64,000 nucleotides of DNA, taken from positions 5,797,489 to 5,861,488 of the forward strand of contig CM034144.1 in NCBI GenBank assembly GCA_019914995.1, given 5' to 3'. A program made the position numbers and the translations under genes. Below, piece by piece: positions 25,729 through 36,669 of the stretch; position 1 is the stretch's first letter, and the number at the start of each line of letters is the position of its first letter. The notes under the pieces are model-generated. The model worked only from the letters and a program-made list of their open reading frames with translations, had not been told where the DNA came from and did not search any database. This stretch comes from Acanthochlamys bracteata. Lineage: Eukaryota; Streptophyta; Magnoliopsida; Pandanales; Velloziaceae.

Positions 25729-27079
25729 ACCACTAGGTACAGAGAATCCTAATTGTAAACATCTTGCATTAGTCTAATGTTGTGGTGATGTGCAAATACA
25801 TAGTGAGAATCAATAAGGCAGCTGAAGTAAGCCCAATTTGCGGGCTTGTTTCAACTGAATATTGCACAATGGCACCATGCTTAGTTATATTCAACTTGTA
25901 TGTATTGTAAACATGTTACAACATTTGTATTTGCAGTTGAAATTTCTTGCACATTATAAAAAGAACAGCTTACAAGGTTATTGGAAATGAAATCTATCTT
26001 AAGTAATAACTAAATGTTGCAATACATCTCAGCATTATCAATAGAGAAACATAAATGAATTTATTGTTACTTGGCAGCTGTTACTCAAACTTGGGTACGG
26101 GTGTCGGATATAGGTGCTTAACTGACTGTTTAGTGTGTCATTAGTCCAACACCAAGGATATCGGAATATGGCTTAAAGTAAATTCATTATTCCAATTATC
26201 CATTAAAAAATTGTGAAACTTCCAATTTGTTGAAGAATGGATTGTTAGTAGGAATATAGATAGGTTTTTGCAAATTATTTGTTTCAGTACAGTATGTGAA
26301 GTTAATTGTGAAAGCATGGTGACATTACAAAATGATTGACAAAGATATCTTCCTTGCCTAATCAGAAGATTTCCGATCTCTTATTCCCAAGCAATACTGG
26401 TGTAAGTGGCATGAATTATGAAAATGACTGTAATGGAAATGGACAAATGTTGAGATATTCAAGCTTCTTCAGGACACAAATTCTCATGTCTTTGAAGAGT
26501 TTTTGATTTTGGAAGATGCATGTAATATTCAGAGAGAAGGTACGACAGGCAAACTGTGAACAAGAACGAAAAATAAGAAAGTATTTTGTTTATAGGTAAA
26601 TATAAGAACTGACACAATATAAACTTTTTACTAATGAATCTGAGAGAATGAAAAACTGGTGTTAACCATAGAAGAGAAGAGATAGAAGAGAGAGGACAGG
26701 ACATAGTTATCTGAAATGGAGAACTATACATGGATGTGTGTGGCAAGCCTAGAAGCATCTTTATATCTATAATTAACAGAATATAGTCTTTATACTACAA
26801 AGTCTTTATTAGTGTAGCTACAAGACTAACAAGAAACAGTCAGTAAAAAATTGTGACTGTTAAGACCTTTGTGCTTGCTGAATGCTTGTTAAGTATTTCG
26901 AACAATGATGCGGTAAATATGGCAACCTTGGACCAAGCAACACCTACTTCCCTCCTGCTCTGGATGGCACCGTTAGATTTCTAACTTTCTAAAGAGTCAG
27001 GAAACTTTGCAATGATCTTTGTAACTTGCTGTATGACCAAAACCTGGAGGCTAGAAAGTTATTGCAAGACGGTCAGAAG
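25729..27079. other. 3' untranslated region and spacer
   Basis: About 250 bases after the stop codon probably belong to the small plastid-type gene. The rest holds only short frames, including a 99-codon minus-strand frame without domain pattern. No repeats or mobile ends were found. Confidence 0.4.
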
Positions 27080-27655
27080 TGAGATCAGGGAGGGTGCATT
27101 GCTCAATCGGCTCTCTTTGAGACTGGCTTGGCTATCCAACGGCCATCTTTCCACTTCACGAGAAAATCCGGCGAGCTCACAGCAGTTTGTGAATGTAAGG
27201 CACGTGCAGAACTAAAATCCTCGGTAGAAGAAAGGAGCAAAGTTGAGTAGTCAATCTCAAGTAGATTGAGATCGAGTACCAATGAAATTTCTTTAGCTTC
27301 CCTTTCATTTGATGTTGTTGTCAAGGGAGACTGCTGTTGATGCATTCTTTAACTAGCTGGGGACAACCCTCAATTGCAAGGATTTTGAGAAAAATAAGAG
27401 CCCGAAGACCCCCAAGTGAATCTAGCTTTGGGCACTTACTTGATTGTTAGTTTCTGAAGTGAAGTTAGCCTAGACATCCATTTCTCTGGCGGAAGGGATC
27501 TGAGGTGTGTGCAGCGCCAGATATGAAGGTCACAAAGGCAGTAGAGATCATTTTGTATAAGTCCACAAAGCGATTTGTCTACATAACCAGGGTTTACTAG
27601 ACGGAGCTCTTGCAGTGATGCAGGCAGATGTGGGCTTAGGTGCCAGATTTAAGGT
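27080..27655 (-). pseudogene. NLR leucine-rich-repeat fragment
   Basis: On the minus strand, frames read LPASLQELRLVNPGYVDKSL and then HLRSLPPEKWMSRLTSLQKL, followed after one frame change near 27435 by CPKLDSLGGLRALIFLKILA and GCPQLVKECINSSLP with a stop. These are the last leucine-rich repeats and C-terminus of a CC-NBS-LRR protein. No NB-ARC or CC sequence is found beside it, so this is a truncated 3' fragment of about 190 codons. It fits an NLR cluster with the genes at 31826 and 62008. Confidence 0.75.
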
Positions 27656-29390
27656 GCATGCACTGGAAATGCTTTCTCTTGGTTTTCCACAAAGACCATG
27701 CAAGGAGGATTTATCAGAAATGCTTACGGGTTGCTCCTATTTGGAGGTAAAATTTTAATTTTTGTTTACCTATTTCCAAGGTGTGTGGAGCTATATTTGT
27801 TCGTTAAAATTTAGTAAAGGGTTCAGTTTGGCCACCTCATCACTAATTTCCAATTAAGTGGTTTGTTGTGTGTGTTCGTTTAACTGAATCTGGATTTATA
27901 ATAGTGGTTGCCAATTAATAATGCTGAAATCTTACAGTCAAATCTATTTTTAAACCAATTAATCATATTGTTGCACCATGCTTGTTCCCGTATATATAAA
28001 GGGATTACGTAAATTGACTTTTCCACAGTGAATGCTGATCTTACTAGGAAGTCTGAATTTCTTTGATAAGATTCTTTACAGGCTTCAGTTTCATGACGTC
28101 TTGCAATCTCTAATGAAGTTATAGTTAAAATCAAGTTTTGGTGCTTTTTTTTTGAGTTTCACACATTGGAAATGCAGTAATTTGCAAATTATTTAAAAAC
28201 ACTTAAGTACAACCGAGAAATATTTTAGTATAAGGTTTAGCCACTTGACCTAACATTTGGAATCATAGGCTGCTGGATTTCTTAGTAAAAGGGATGTTTT
28301 ATAAATCTGAAATGTTAGCAAGTTTGCCTGTTTGTAACTCTGATGTTTTACTCCTATAGTGTATACTTTATCAGTAAAGCTTCAAGGTGTCTTTACTTGA
28401 CAATTTGGAGATTAGCGAAATAGGATTGCCCGAGACCATCGGGGATGTTCTTTTGCAACCTACTTCTGATAGTCAAACATGGTTGTCCCTTAAAAGAGAA
28501 TTCAACGGTATATGACACTTCGACTTGTTACATTCATGCCAGCTGCTCCACTTTGAATTGAAAATATTTGAGGTGCTCAGTGGTGCTTTTACTTTCAGAT
28601 TTGGCATTTCATGATCCTGCAAGTACGTTTTGTTTTCTTGCGAATGTGAAATTAATTCGTGTTATCTTTTAACCATTGAGACATTGGAGTCTCTCACACC
28701 ATGTAAAGCATTGGAGGTCCTTGACCTCTCAGGCTGCAAAAATATTTCGGATTCTGGGATTAATTCAATCTCAAAACTCTCTAATCTTTGTGTCTTTGGA
28801 GGAGCAGACCTCACAGAAAGCGGCTTATCAGTTCTTGGTGGCATGTTTTTCCCAGTTAGGTCCTTGGCTTTGCAATGTTGCAAGAGAATTAATGATAGAG
28901 GTATTTAGTAACCATTGAATGGCAATTTATCAATAAAGTTTTGTCAACACTTGATCTGGGTATCATGCCAGATTTGGCTGACAGAGCATTCATAATTGCA
29001 TGTTGCTGCAGAGAAGTAACAGATCTTTGTTTAAGGAACTGTTTTTATGTAACTGTGTGTCACTGAGGGTTCTTGGTGGAATGGTTGGATGTGGTACCAG
29101 GTCTCTTGGAAGACTCGATCTCTCTGGTTGGCAAGGAATATCGGTTGATTCACCCCTCTAGTATCTCATTCAGACTTTTGTGGACTGCACTAGGTCGGTT
29201 TTGGTAGCTTCTGGATGCCAGGTGAAGAGGGTGGAATGATTAGTAAACTGTCCAATGATTGGCCAGGATTAAGCAGATGCTAAATGGATGTGAGATGGGC
29301 TGCAAAATTGATGGTATATGCATTGAGATAACATGATCATCAAATTTTTGGGCTTCCGGAAAAACTTTCTACATGGAGGTGGAATGATGA
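27656..29390 (+). pseudogene. F-box/LRR-repeat (AMN1-like) gene remnant
   Basis: Plus-strand exon-like pieces follow one another: about 27656-27747 (VHALEMLSLGFPQRPCKEDL, then a GTAAAA donor), 28388-28508 (VSLLDNLEISEIGLPETIGD), 28600-28910 (TLESLTPCKALEVLDLSGCK, SNLCVFGGADLTESGLSVLG, LALQCCKRINDRGI) and 28930-29160 (LDLGIMPDLADRAF, then VSLRVLGGMVGCGTRSLGRL). The periodic LEVLDLSGCKNISDSGI pattern is that of cysteine-containing LRRs in F-box/LRR substrate receptors. At least one frame change near 29050 and missing N-terminal F-box sequence argue for a broken or partial gene. Transcription is possible. Confidence 0.65.
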
Positions 29391-29432
29391 CTCCCCTATT
29401 GATTGTAGGTGACCAAGGATGACTGCTTGAGG

Positions 29433-29662
29433 GGGCGTTTGGAAGTGCTTATAAAATAGAATTTTTCTAAAACGAAGGATATTTTTATTTTTTTATTTTT
29501 AAAAAAATAATAAAAATATGCAATAAAAAGATTTTATTTCGTAAAATTTTTTTACACTTTCTAAATTTTAAAATAAATTTTAATATATTTATAAAATATG
29601 TATTGAAAAATGTAAAATGAAGAAAAGTTGATAAGCAGCGTTTGAAACGCTACGCCAAACGA
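29433..29662. mobile_element. AT-rich MITE, about 230 bp, type copy
   Basis: The left end reads GGGGCGTTTGGAAGTGCTTA and the right end, reverse-complemented, CGTTTGGCGTAGCG with GCTTATC nearby. The shared CGTTTGG..GCTTAT forms the terminal inverted repeat. The interior is an ordered run of T-rich and A-rich words repeated at 30110, 20400 and elsewhere. No coding capacity. Confidence 0.6.
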
Positions 29663-30109
29663 AATTATAGCCTCAATCATTTTGGTTTAAGACTCAATTT
29701 TTCAAGCCGAATAATTTGAATGCTCTGATGGAATGTACCAAAAAACTGGCATTTTTCTTGCTGTATGCCAGTGCTTGTCACATGCAATATGGCCCGGCAG
29801 AGTTGCTCGAATTTGAAATTGGGATGAAGGATTATGCGTTGAATTGCATAACTTGGATCTATCACTGTCTTTAATATTTTTCTTCCAGGATAATGACTGA
29901 AACTGGTGCTGGCGCCACTGCTGAGTTGGTCACTTGTGTTTACTCAAAAGTTGCTTACAGAAATAGGTAAATGTTGCTGCTAAACCAAATTTAGTTTGGA
30001 TACAAGGACGAAGGCTTAGTGTCCAAGGAGGGTTCTTGGCAATGTTCAAACATTATCTCCTGAACGAGTCTAGAATGTCTAAGGACATCCTGCAACATTG
30101 ATCAGGATA
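29663..30109. other. Spacer between two MITE copies
   Basis: A short stretch near 29890-29970 looks exon-like (frame MTETGAGATAELVTCVYSKV) and may belong to the decayed upstream F-box/LRR locus, but no domain supports this. Nothing else is seen. Confidence 0.3.
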
Positions 30110-30358
30110 CGTTTGCGATTGCTTATAAAATAATTTTTTTTTAAAAAAAAAAAATTTTTTTTAAAATAAGTTTTATTTTTTTATTTTTTAAAAATAATAA
30201 AAATATATAATAAAAAAATTTTATTATATAAATTTTTTTATATTATTTAAATTTTTAAATAAAATTTTTAAATATTTATAAAATATATATTAAAAAATAT
30301 ATAATTAAAAAATTAAAAAATAGTTTTTCAAATGTGATGTCCAACGCGCTCGGAGAAT
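30110..30358. mobile_element. AT-rich MITE, second copy
   Basis: It starts TACGTTTGCGATTGCTTATA, close to the left end at 29433, and ends with TGATGTCCAACGCGCTCGGA. The interior word order matches the 29433 and 20400 copies, including AAAAATAATAAAAATATATA and the TTTATAAAATATATATT stretch. Confidence 0.55.
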
Positions 30359-30928
30359 GGTAACACAGCGGATTATGTAGTAATGCACTCGCGTTTCTCT
30401 TGCATAGAAATGTTAAATGCTTATCATACCTAAGGTTGACTTGGTTATTAACTTCTACACAATTTACAATAGATTCAACTGCAGATAAAATTAGTGTAGT
30501 TAGAGACAGAAACGACCTTGACCATTTGACGAATGTTATGTTTCGAAAGCTGCAATATTTGAAAGAGACATTCTTACAAACTTCGATGTCCGAAATTTAT
30601 ACGCCAGGTTACTGGTGTAAATGTTCGAATCATATACGTGTGAGAATTGGAATGACACAAAATAGGTGTACGTGGCATAATAATATTTTGTTTTCTTTAC
30701 ATCGGACATAATCCGAAAGTGACTTCTCTTCTGTAGCATAATGTTATTTCTTACATTCAACTATTTTGGCATAACTAATTACAAAATCCAACAAGTATCG
30801 TGGAATGCTTTCACTTGAAAGGCAAAAACTTTAATAACACAAGTTGTTTAAGTAATTGACAATTAACCAACATAGCCAATCAAGTAGACCTGAAAAACAA
30901 TCATATTTTCACCCTTATTTTACGTGAC

Positions 30929-31049
30929 AGCTGATCCGTTAGTTGCTATGTGAGTTTTTGATTGCACGAAGTATTTGCTCGCAAATTTCTCACCAAACTT
31001 TTCTGGTCAAGAGTATGTGCGCAAGCACCATCATTGACTGCTCTCTCAT
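30929..31049 (+). repeat. Left arm of an inverted repeat upstream of the NLR gene
   Basis: This 121-base arm pairs with 31587-31695 in reverse complement. Shared cores include GATTGCACGAAGTATTTGCT, CGCAAATTTCTCACC and AAGAGTATGTGCGCAAGCAC. It carries about 12 extra bases (TGCTATGTGAG region), and few mismatches otherwise. Confidence 0.9.
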
Positions 31050-31586
31050 TTACATAGAAGAGCTGAGGAAGAAGTCAATGGAAAGACATCAATCGGAATT
31101 GAGAAAGATCTGCACAAAGTGCAAACGCATATCAACTGAGTTGCTACGTTGTTTCAATTAGGGATTGAGCAATTAGGATATCCAGAAGTTTTGTGGGATA
31201 ACTTACGGCAGCTGCATATTATTAAAATAATAGGCTAGCAAGATAATGTGTATATGCTATAATTTGTATAGAATATTTCTTGTATATAAAGGTCAATGGC
31301 CTAAAGGCAATTGATGAATTTTCAAGTGACTTTATAAATATTGTTATGGCTGTCATCTTCTCGTATTTCTGATTCTTCCAGTATTACGAAACAGAGCCCT
31401 CTCGAAACAATGTATCTATTACTATGGAGTTGCTTCTGTGACTACTAATCTAATGCTTAGAAGGCATCTTTTAGTTGTATCATCCTACGTTGACATGTAC
31501 ATGATGTTAACTAGAGCGTTGAGAAAAAGTTTTATGTTGATTGCCGGAAACGTATAAATAAGTAACATCATTTGGTATAACAGAGG

Positions 31587-31695
31587 ATGAGAGAGCAGTC
31601 AATAATGGTGCTTGCGCACATACTCTTGACCAGAAAAGTTCGGTGAGAAATTTGCGAGCAAATACTTCGTGCAATCAAAAACTAACGGATCAGCT
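31587..31695 (-). repeat. Right arm of the inverted repeat, 130 bp before the NLR start
   Basis: Reverse complement of 30929-31049 with a handful of mismatches, separated from it by 537 bases. A transcript across both arms could fold into a long hairpin. The right arm ends just upstream of the NLR reading frame at 31826, so it may also be part of that gene's promoter or leader. Confidence 0.9.
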
Positions 31696-31825
31696 ATTAT
31701 AAATAAGAAATTAGCAATTCTGGTTGTCAACTCTAATGCGACGTGACAAACTATAAGGGAAGAGTTCTGCTAACAGAGGATAACAACAATCAGATATCGT
31801 TTGTGCGCTCTAGAACAACTGAATA

Positions 31826-34800
31826 TTGCTTGTGATCTTCATGGCTCTCAGTTTAGCTTTTTGTTCCTCGGTGATAGCGAGGATGATGAAGACAATGAAT
31901 GACCACTCATATAAAACTCTGGGATGGCCGAGCTTGAAGAAGGAAAACAAAAGGCTGACTAAACTTCGAAAGATCCGGGATGTACTGGAAGCTGCAGAGG
32001 AGAATCAAACCTCAGTTCCAGACTCAGTTGTTGGCTGGCTATTGGAACTCAAAGCTGATCTTGAAAAGGCAGATGATGTTCTGGACGACATTGATGACTG
32101 GCGCCTTGAAAGATCAGTGAAATCGGAGGAAGAACCAAGGACGCCGAAAACTAACCAGGTTAGCTCCTTTGACCTCTTAGTGAAAGATGAGAGGAGTATA
32201 GGAGTTTTCAGGAAGATATTGGGTAAAGTCCCGCAAGATGTCCTTAAATTTTTGGAATCCAGTAAGCAACATAGACGGCCTACAATCAAGGATTTTCTTT
32301 CTAATTCAACTTCACCTATTGAAGAAACTGAAGAGTTCATTCAAACAGAAGAAATGGATTTAGCAGTAAGAAGTCTTACAACTAAATCAACCAATGATTT
32401 GAAAACTATTTGCATTCTTCCGATTGTTGGGATGGCTGGAACCGGAAAGACTACTCTTGCTCAAAGTGTATTTTCTGATAGGAGGATAAAAAAGTATTTC
32501 AGTCTTAGTATCTGGGTTTCTAACTCCAATGACTTTAATGTGGTGAAACTTTCACAAAAGATTATTGAATCTGCATTTCATGAAAAAGCTGATTCTGATA
32601 GCCTTGAGCATCTCCAAAAGATTATCATAAAGAAATTGAAGCCGCATAGGTTTTTGCTTATCTTGGATGATGTCAATTATGTAGACAAGCAAAGCTGGTT
32701 AACACTGATTGCTCCTCTAAGATTTGGCAGCAAGGGTAGTAAAATTTTGCTAACGACTCAAGATAGTAAAACTGTGCAAATGATTAAAGACGTAGATTCT
32801 ATGGAAACAATTCCATGTGGAGTGGAGCACATCGATGTTAAAAAGCTAAATGAAGGTAACAACTGGATGCTCTTAAAAAAGTATGCCTTTTCTCATGAAA
32901 CCCCCAACAACTTTTTGAGGTTGGAGACCATTAGTAAGGAAATTGTAAGAAAATGTAAAGGTTCTCCTTTGGCAGCAAAGGTGATAGCAGGTGTATTAAG
33001 GTGTAAGTTAGATGAAGATTATTGGTCAGAGATCAACAGGGATGTTCCAGATATACGTGAAGAAGAAAGCAGTACCCCTCAAATAGTTGCTTTCTGTTAT
33101 AGCCGGTTGCCACAGCCTCTACGTCTTTGTTTCTCCTTCTGTGGTATTTTCCCCTATGATTATGAGTTTAGTAAAGTTGAATTGGTTGAGATGTGGATAG
33201 CTGCAGGATTGATTCCATATTCTATGGAAGAAGAAAAAAAGAAGAAAAAAGAAAGTAATGAAAAGGGTGAATTGGAGGATGAAGGAGAGGTTTATTTTGA
33301 TGAACTAGTAAGAAGATCTTTCTTCCAGAAAAGCTCTACAGGTGCATGTACTACATACAAAATGCATAATCTGCTTACCGACTTGGCAAGCAAAGTTTCT
33401 TCTGATCTATGCTTTAAAGTTGTAGCTAATGATCATCAACAGATTCCTAGTACTGTACGTCATTTGGCCATTGAAACAAGCAGTCCTAAATTACCTGAGG
33501 AAGTCTTAAAGCTGAAGAACTTGCGCACTTTGTTATTTAATCGAAGACCAGGCCAAGAAATTAACTCTATCATAGATGAAATTGCATCTGGGTTTCCCAG
33601 GTTGTGCATTTTGTCTCTAAAAGCAGTAAACCTGAAAGAGTTACCATCAAATATTGGTAATATGAAACATCTTCGGTTCCTTGATCTTTCTGAATGTAGC
33701 ATAACCTTGTTGGATGGATCAGTGGGTCAGCTTTACCATCTTAGGTTTCTGAAAGTAGCAAAGGGCCTCAATGAAAGTGGTTTCTATAAATTTCCTCATT
33801 CTCTGACAAACCTTGTTAATTTGCGTCACCTAATTGGACTACCAAGAGATATGTCATTCGTTGGAATCGGCAAGTTGAGTTCACTTCAAGAGTTGGATTG
33901 TTTTTCTGCTGCTGATGAAGATGGATGCAATCTAGAGGAACTGCAGAACTTGAAACAGCTACGCATGCTTACCATCAACAACCTCAGGTTTGTTCAATCA
34001 TATGAAGAGGCAGATTCTTCCGAGTTGGCTTCTAAGCAACGTCTTGCAAAGTTGACTTTGGATTGGGGTGACACAGATTACTGGTCTAGTTTGCATGATG
34101 CTCGAGAAATTGACATTGGTATCCTAGAAGCCCTTCGTCCACCTCCTAAGCTGCAGGAACTGACTATCCGCAACTTCACAGGTCCAGAGTCTCCAAGTTG
34201 GATGACAGGTGACCACTTTACCAGCCTTTCATTCCTGTGGCTAGAAGGTTGTTGGAGGTGGAAAGAGCTCCCTCTTGGTGAACTACCTACCCTCAAGGTC
34301 TTAGGCCTCCGGGATATGCAAGCAGTGCAGAGAGTATATCATGGCACCAAACTACTTTCAGTTTCTGGAAAAGAAGTACCTCCAGTGTTTCCATCACTTG
34401 AAGTATTATATGTTTTGTTTATGGAACATTTACAAGAGTGGAATGATGAGAAGGGGTGTGGACAATGGTTTCCTAGACTTAGAAAACTTAAAATTGAATG
34501 GTGCCCCCAGCTGAGAGAACTGCCTCCCTTGCCTGCTGAACTAGAAGACATAGAGATTACTGGTATGGGATTGACTGCTCTTCCCCCTGATAAAGATTGG
34601 CTTAAAATCAAGGAGCTTCGATATTTGAAGATTTCCTCTTGTAATGAGCTAAGGTCACTAGGGGGTCTGGAGAAACTTCACTCTCTCAAAACCTTGGAGA
34701 TTCAAGCCTGTCCAAAGCTTTGGAGAGCACAGCCCAAAGGGGATGATGATGAAACTAGTGGGCATAACACTCATGTTTCAGAGTTTGATCATATCATTAT

Positions 34801-35293
34801 AGATGAGCCTTCACTCCTTCAATTACCTGCTCTTGAAGGTGCTAAGTCCATCAGAATGTTCACCTTGCTACATTTGTATGGCTTCACTTCTCTCCCGAAG
34901 CACTGCGAAGACTGGTTGAATCAAATAACATCCTCCCTAAAACATCTGGCACTAATACATTGCGAGTCGCTGTGTTCCTTGCCTGAAAGCTTGGCTCATT
35001 TTGCCTCCCTCGAGACATTGTGGCTAGACGATGTCCCGAAGCTACAGTCACTGCCAGGACTTCCTAATTCTGTTACTGTAATCACAACAGGCATGCTGCA
35101 TCCAAAATTAGAAATATCCAGGGATAGGAAGAATGAAGGCTCCCAAATGAAAGAAAAAGGTTCTCCCCATTCATCTGAACTGGAGCTAGTAAAAGAAGGT
35201 GAAGAATATCTGAGGAACGATTTAATCTCAAGCGCTGAAGCAGGTGATGAGGACTCAATTACACCAGTAAGAGAAACAAAGGTACTGATTTAA
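31826..35293 (+). CDS. CC-NBS-LRR disease-resistance-type protein, divergent motifs
   Basis: A single open frame of 1155 residues; the Met at 31841 (MALSLAFCSS) is an alternative start. The Rx-type coiled-coil part contains LEKADDVLDDIDD near residue 85. NB-ARC motifs: P-loop GMAGTGKT 202-209, kinase-2 LLILDDVN 277-284 (usual Trp is Asn), RNBS-B SKILLTTQ (usual Arg is Gln), GLPL-equivalent GSPLAAK 379-385, and MHN 513-515 in place of MHD. A Lys/Glu-rich insert (EEEKKKKKESNEK) lies before the MHN region. About 20 irregular LRRs follow to about residue 1085, then a charged Ser/Glu-rich tail. CNL proteins are cytosolic immune receptors switched by ADP/ATP. The changed kinase-2, RNBS-B and MHD residues suggest altered nucleotide control, or a helper or decaying role. 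A GTACTG donor at 35282 just before the stop may splice to the repeat exon at 35629. Confidence 0.93.
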   Translation: MLVIFMALSLAFCSSVIARMMKTMNDHSYKTLGWPSLKKENKRLTKLRKIRDVLEAAEENQTSVPDSVVGWLLELKADLEKADDVLDDIDDWRLERSVKSEEEPRTPKTNQVSSFDLLVKDERSIGVFRKILGKVPQDVLKFLESSKQHRRPTIKDFLSNSTSPIEETEEFIQTEEMDLAVRSLTTKSTNDLKTICILPIVGMAGTGKTTLAQSVFSDRRIKKYFSLSIWVSNSNDFNVVKLSQKIIESAFHEKADSDSLEHLQKIIIKKLKPHRFLLILDDVNYVDKQSWLTLIAPLRFGSKGSKILLTTQDSKTVQMIKDVDSMETIPCGVEHIDVKKLNEGNNWMLLKKYAFSHETPNNFLRLETISKEIVRKCKGSPLAAKVIAGVLRCKLDEDYWSEINRDVPDIREEESSTPQIVAFCYSRLPQPLRLCFSFCGIFPYDYEFSKVELVEMWIAAGLIPYSMEEEKKKKKESNEKGELEDEGEVYFDELVRRSFFQKSSTGACTTYKMHNLLTDLASKVSSDLCFKVVANDHQQIPSTVRHLAIETSSPKLPEEVLKLKNLRTLLFNRRPGQEINSIIDEIASGFPRLCILSLKAVNLKELPSNIGNMKHLRFLDLSECSITLLDGSVGQLYHLRFLKVAKGLNESGFYKFPHSLTNLVNLRHLIGLPRDMSFVGIGKLSSLQELDCFSAADEDGCNLEELQNLKQLRMLTINNLRFVQSYEEADSSELASKQRLAKLTLDWGDTDYWSSLHDAREIDIGILEALRPPPKLQELTIRNFTGPESPSWMTGDHFTSLSFLWLEGCWRWKELPLGELPTLKVLGLRDMQAVQRVYHGTKLLSVSGKEVPPVFPSLEVLYVLFMEHLQEWNDEKGCGQWFPRLRKLKIEWCPQLRELPPLPAELEDIEITGMGLTALPPDKDWLKIKELRYLKISSCNELRSLGGLEKLHSLKTLEIQACPKLWRAQPKGDDDETSGHNTHVSEFDHIIIDEPSLLQLPALEGAKSIRMFTLLHLYGFTSLPKHCEDWLNQITSSLKHLALIHCESLCSLPESLAHFASLETLWLDDVPKLQSLPGLPNSVTVITTGMLHPKLEISRDRKNEGSQMKEKGSPHSSELELVKEGEEYLRNDLISSAEAGDEDSITPVRETKVLI

Positions 35294-35628
35294 GGTTTTA
35301 TAATTGCACTCTTTCCTATTTCTCTGCAATCATTTTTAGGTTTTATACTTGCTGCTTTTGCATTGTCACAACCATTCAGACAATACCTGATTTAAGGTTG
35401 CTAGCAATGTTCTTTGTTCGTGTAGGGCTCTTTGGATATGTTCTTTTGGCTTTTTTGATTGTATATACCGTTTTTTTTTTACTTTTCTATTTTTTTTTTC
35501 AAAATAAGTTTCTTTTTGTTACCGGTAACATCTATGACCTAGATACCTTAACAAATCTTTTCTCAAATGATTCTTTCTATGTCTGATCTAAATTTTGAAT
35601 TTTCTCATTTTCTTTTCCTCGACAACAG
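35294..35628 (+). other. Untranslated region or intron between NLR frame and repeat exon
   Basis: T-rich sequence without a gene, ending in a good acceptor (TTCCTCGACAACAG) at 35628. It has the base composition of a plant intron. If the donor AAAG/GTACTG at 35281-35282 is used, the intron spans 35282-35628 and removes the NLR stop codon. Confidence 0.45.
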
Positions 35629-35814
35629 CCGTACCCAGATAAGACAAGAGCAGAAGAGCTTTTAAGTTTGCCCCGGTCAACGAGATTGACATCACCGCCC
35701 CTGGAAAAGCGGTACCCAGAAAAGGCAAGAGCAAAGGAGCTTTTAAGTTTGCCCCGGTCAACGAGATTGACATCACGGCTCCTGGAAAAGCGGTACTCAG
35801 AAAAGGCAAGAGAA
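35629..35814 (+). repeat. 81-bp in-frame tandem repeat exon, possible NLR tail
   Basis: Units start at 35629, 35710 and 35791, exactly 81 bases apart, so each encodes 27 residues. The conserved pieces are RYPEKARAKELLSLPRS and TRLTSRLLEK. The frame is open through all copies and is the frame reached if the NLR exon ends at 35281 (phase 0). The third unit is cut by the transposon block at 35815 and resumes at 43823. The repeat is strongly basic and unlike any NLR-integrated domain I know. Confidence 0.75.
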
Positions 35815-36669
35815 TGGGCATGTTTAGGAGTGTTTCTTTTAGCTTTTGGTCATAAAAAAGCACTCCACAATAAGGCTCTGGTTGAACATGCTCGAAACTT
35901 TTGTGATTTTAAAGTAAAATTATTTTAGAATGCTATAAATAATTATAAAACTTTTGCTGTAAAAATAATTTTATATTGAAAAATATTTAGATAAATTTTT
36001 ACTGTATCGTATTTTTTGATACCAAAAGCTGAATAATATATTTGACAGAACGTACACTTATTTCTTTACAAAATATATAATAACTAAAATAATTTTATAG
36101 TAATTGATATATTATCAAATTTATTAATTCTTTGCTATATATTATTTACTTTTTTAATTTTAATAATTTATTATAATAATTGTATAAATACTTACTAATA
36201 TTAATATTTATAAATTTATTAGCATATTATATTATTAGTATAAATCAATAATTAAATTTAAATAATATTTATTATAACATTATTATTATGAATTTATTGA
36301 TTTCAAATAATATTTTTATCTAATGATTAAAAGTTTCTTATATTTTCTTATATGAAAATAGCTTATATTAAACTCTTCGAATAATATTTATGACTTTTAA
36401 CCTTCATTATAACATCCAGAAAATTTAAATTTTCAAATCAATACTTTGAGTACATTTACTTTGCAATGAACTCTAAATACAAATTAAATTGAACATTTTA
36501 TGACAACCTCCAGAATAATACACTATGGATCAACTTTAAAGCAGTAATAATCTCATTCAAATATTATCCATATGAATTACACGAAAATTTTTTTAAGGCA
36601 TCTTTAATTTACAACTGAGAAGTCTTAAATAACTCGAACAAATTTTCTTAGATATTCCCCATTTCTTAA

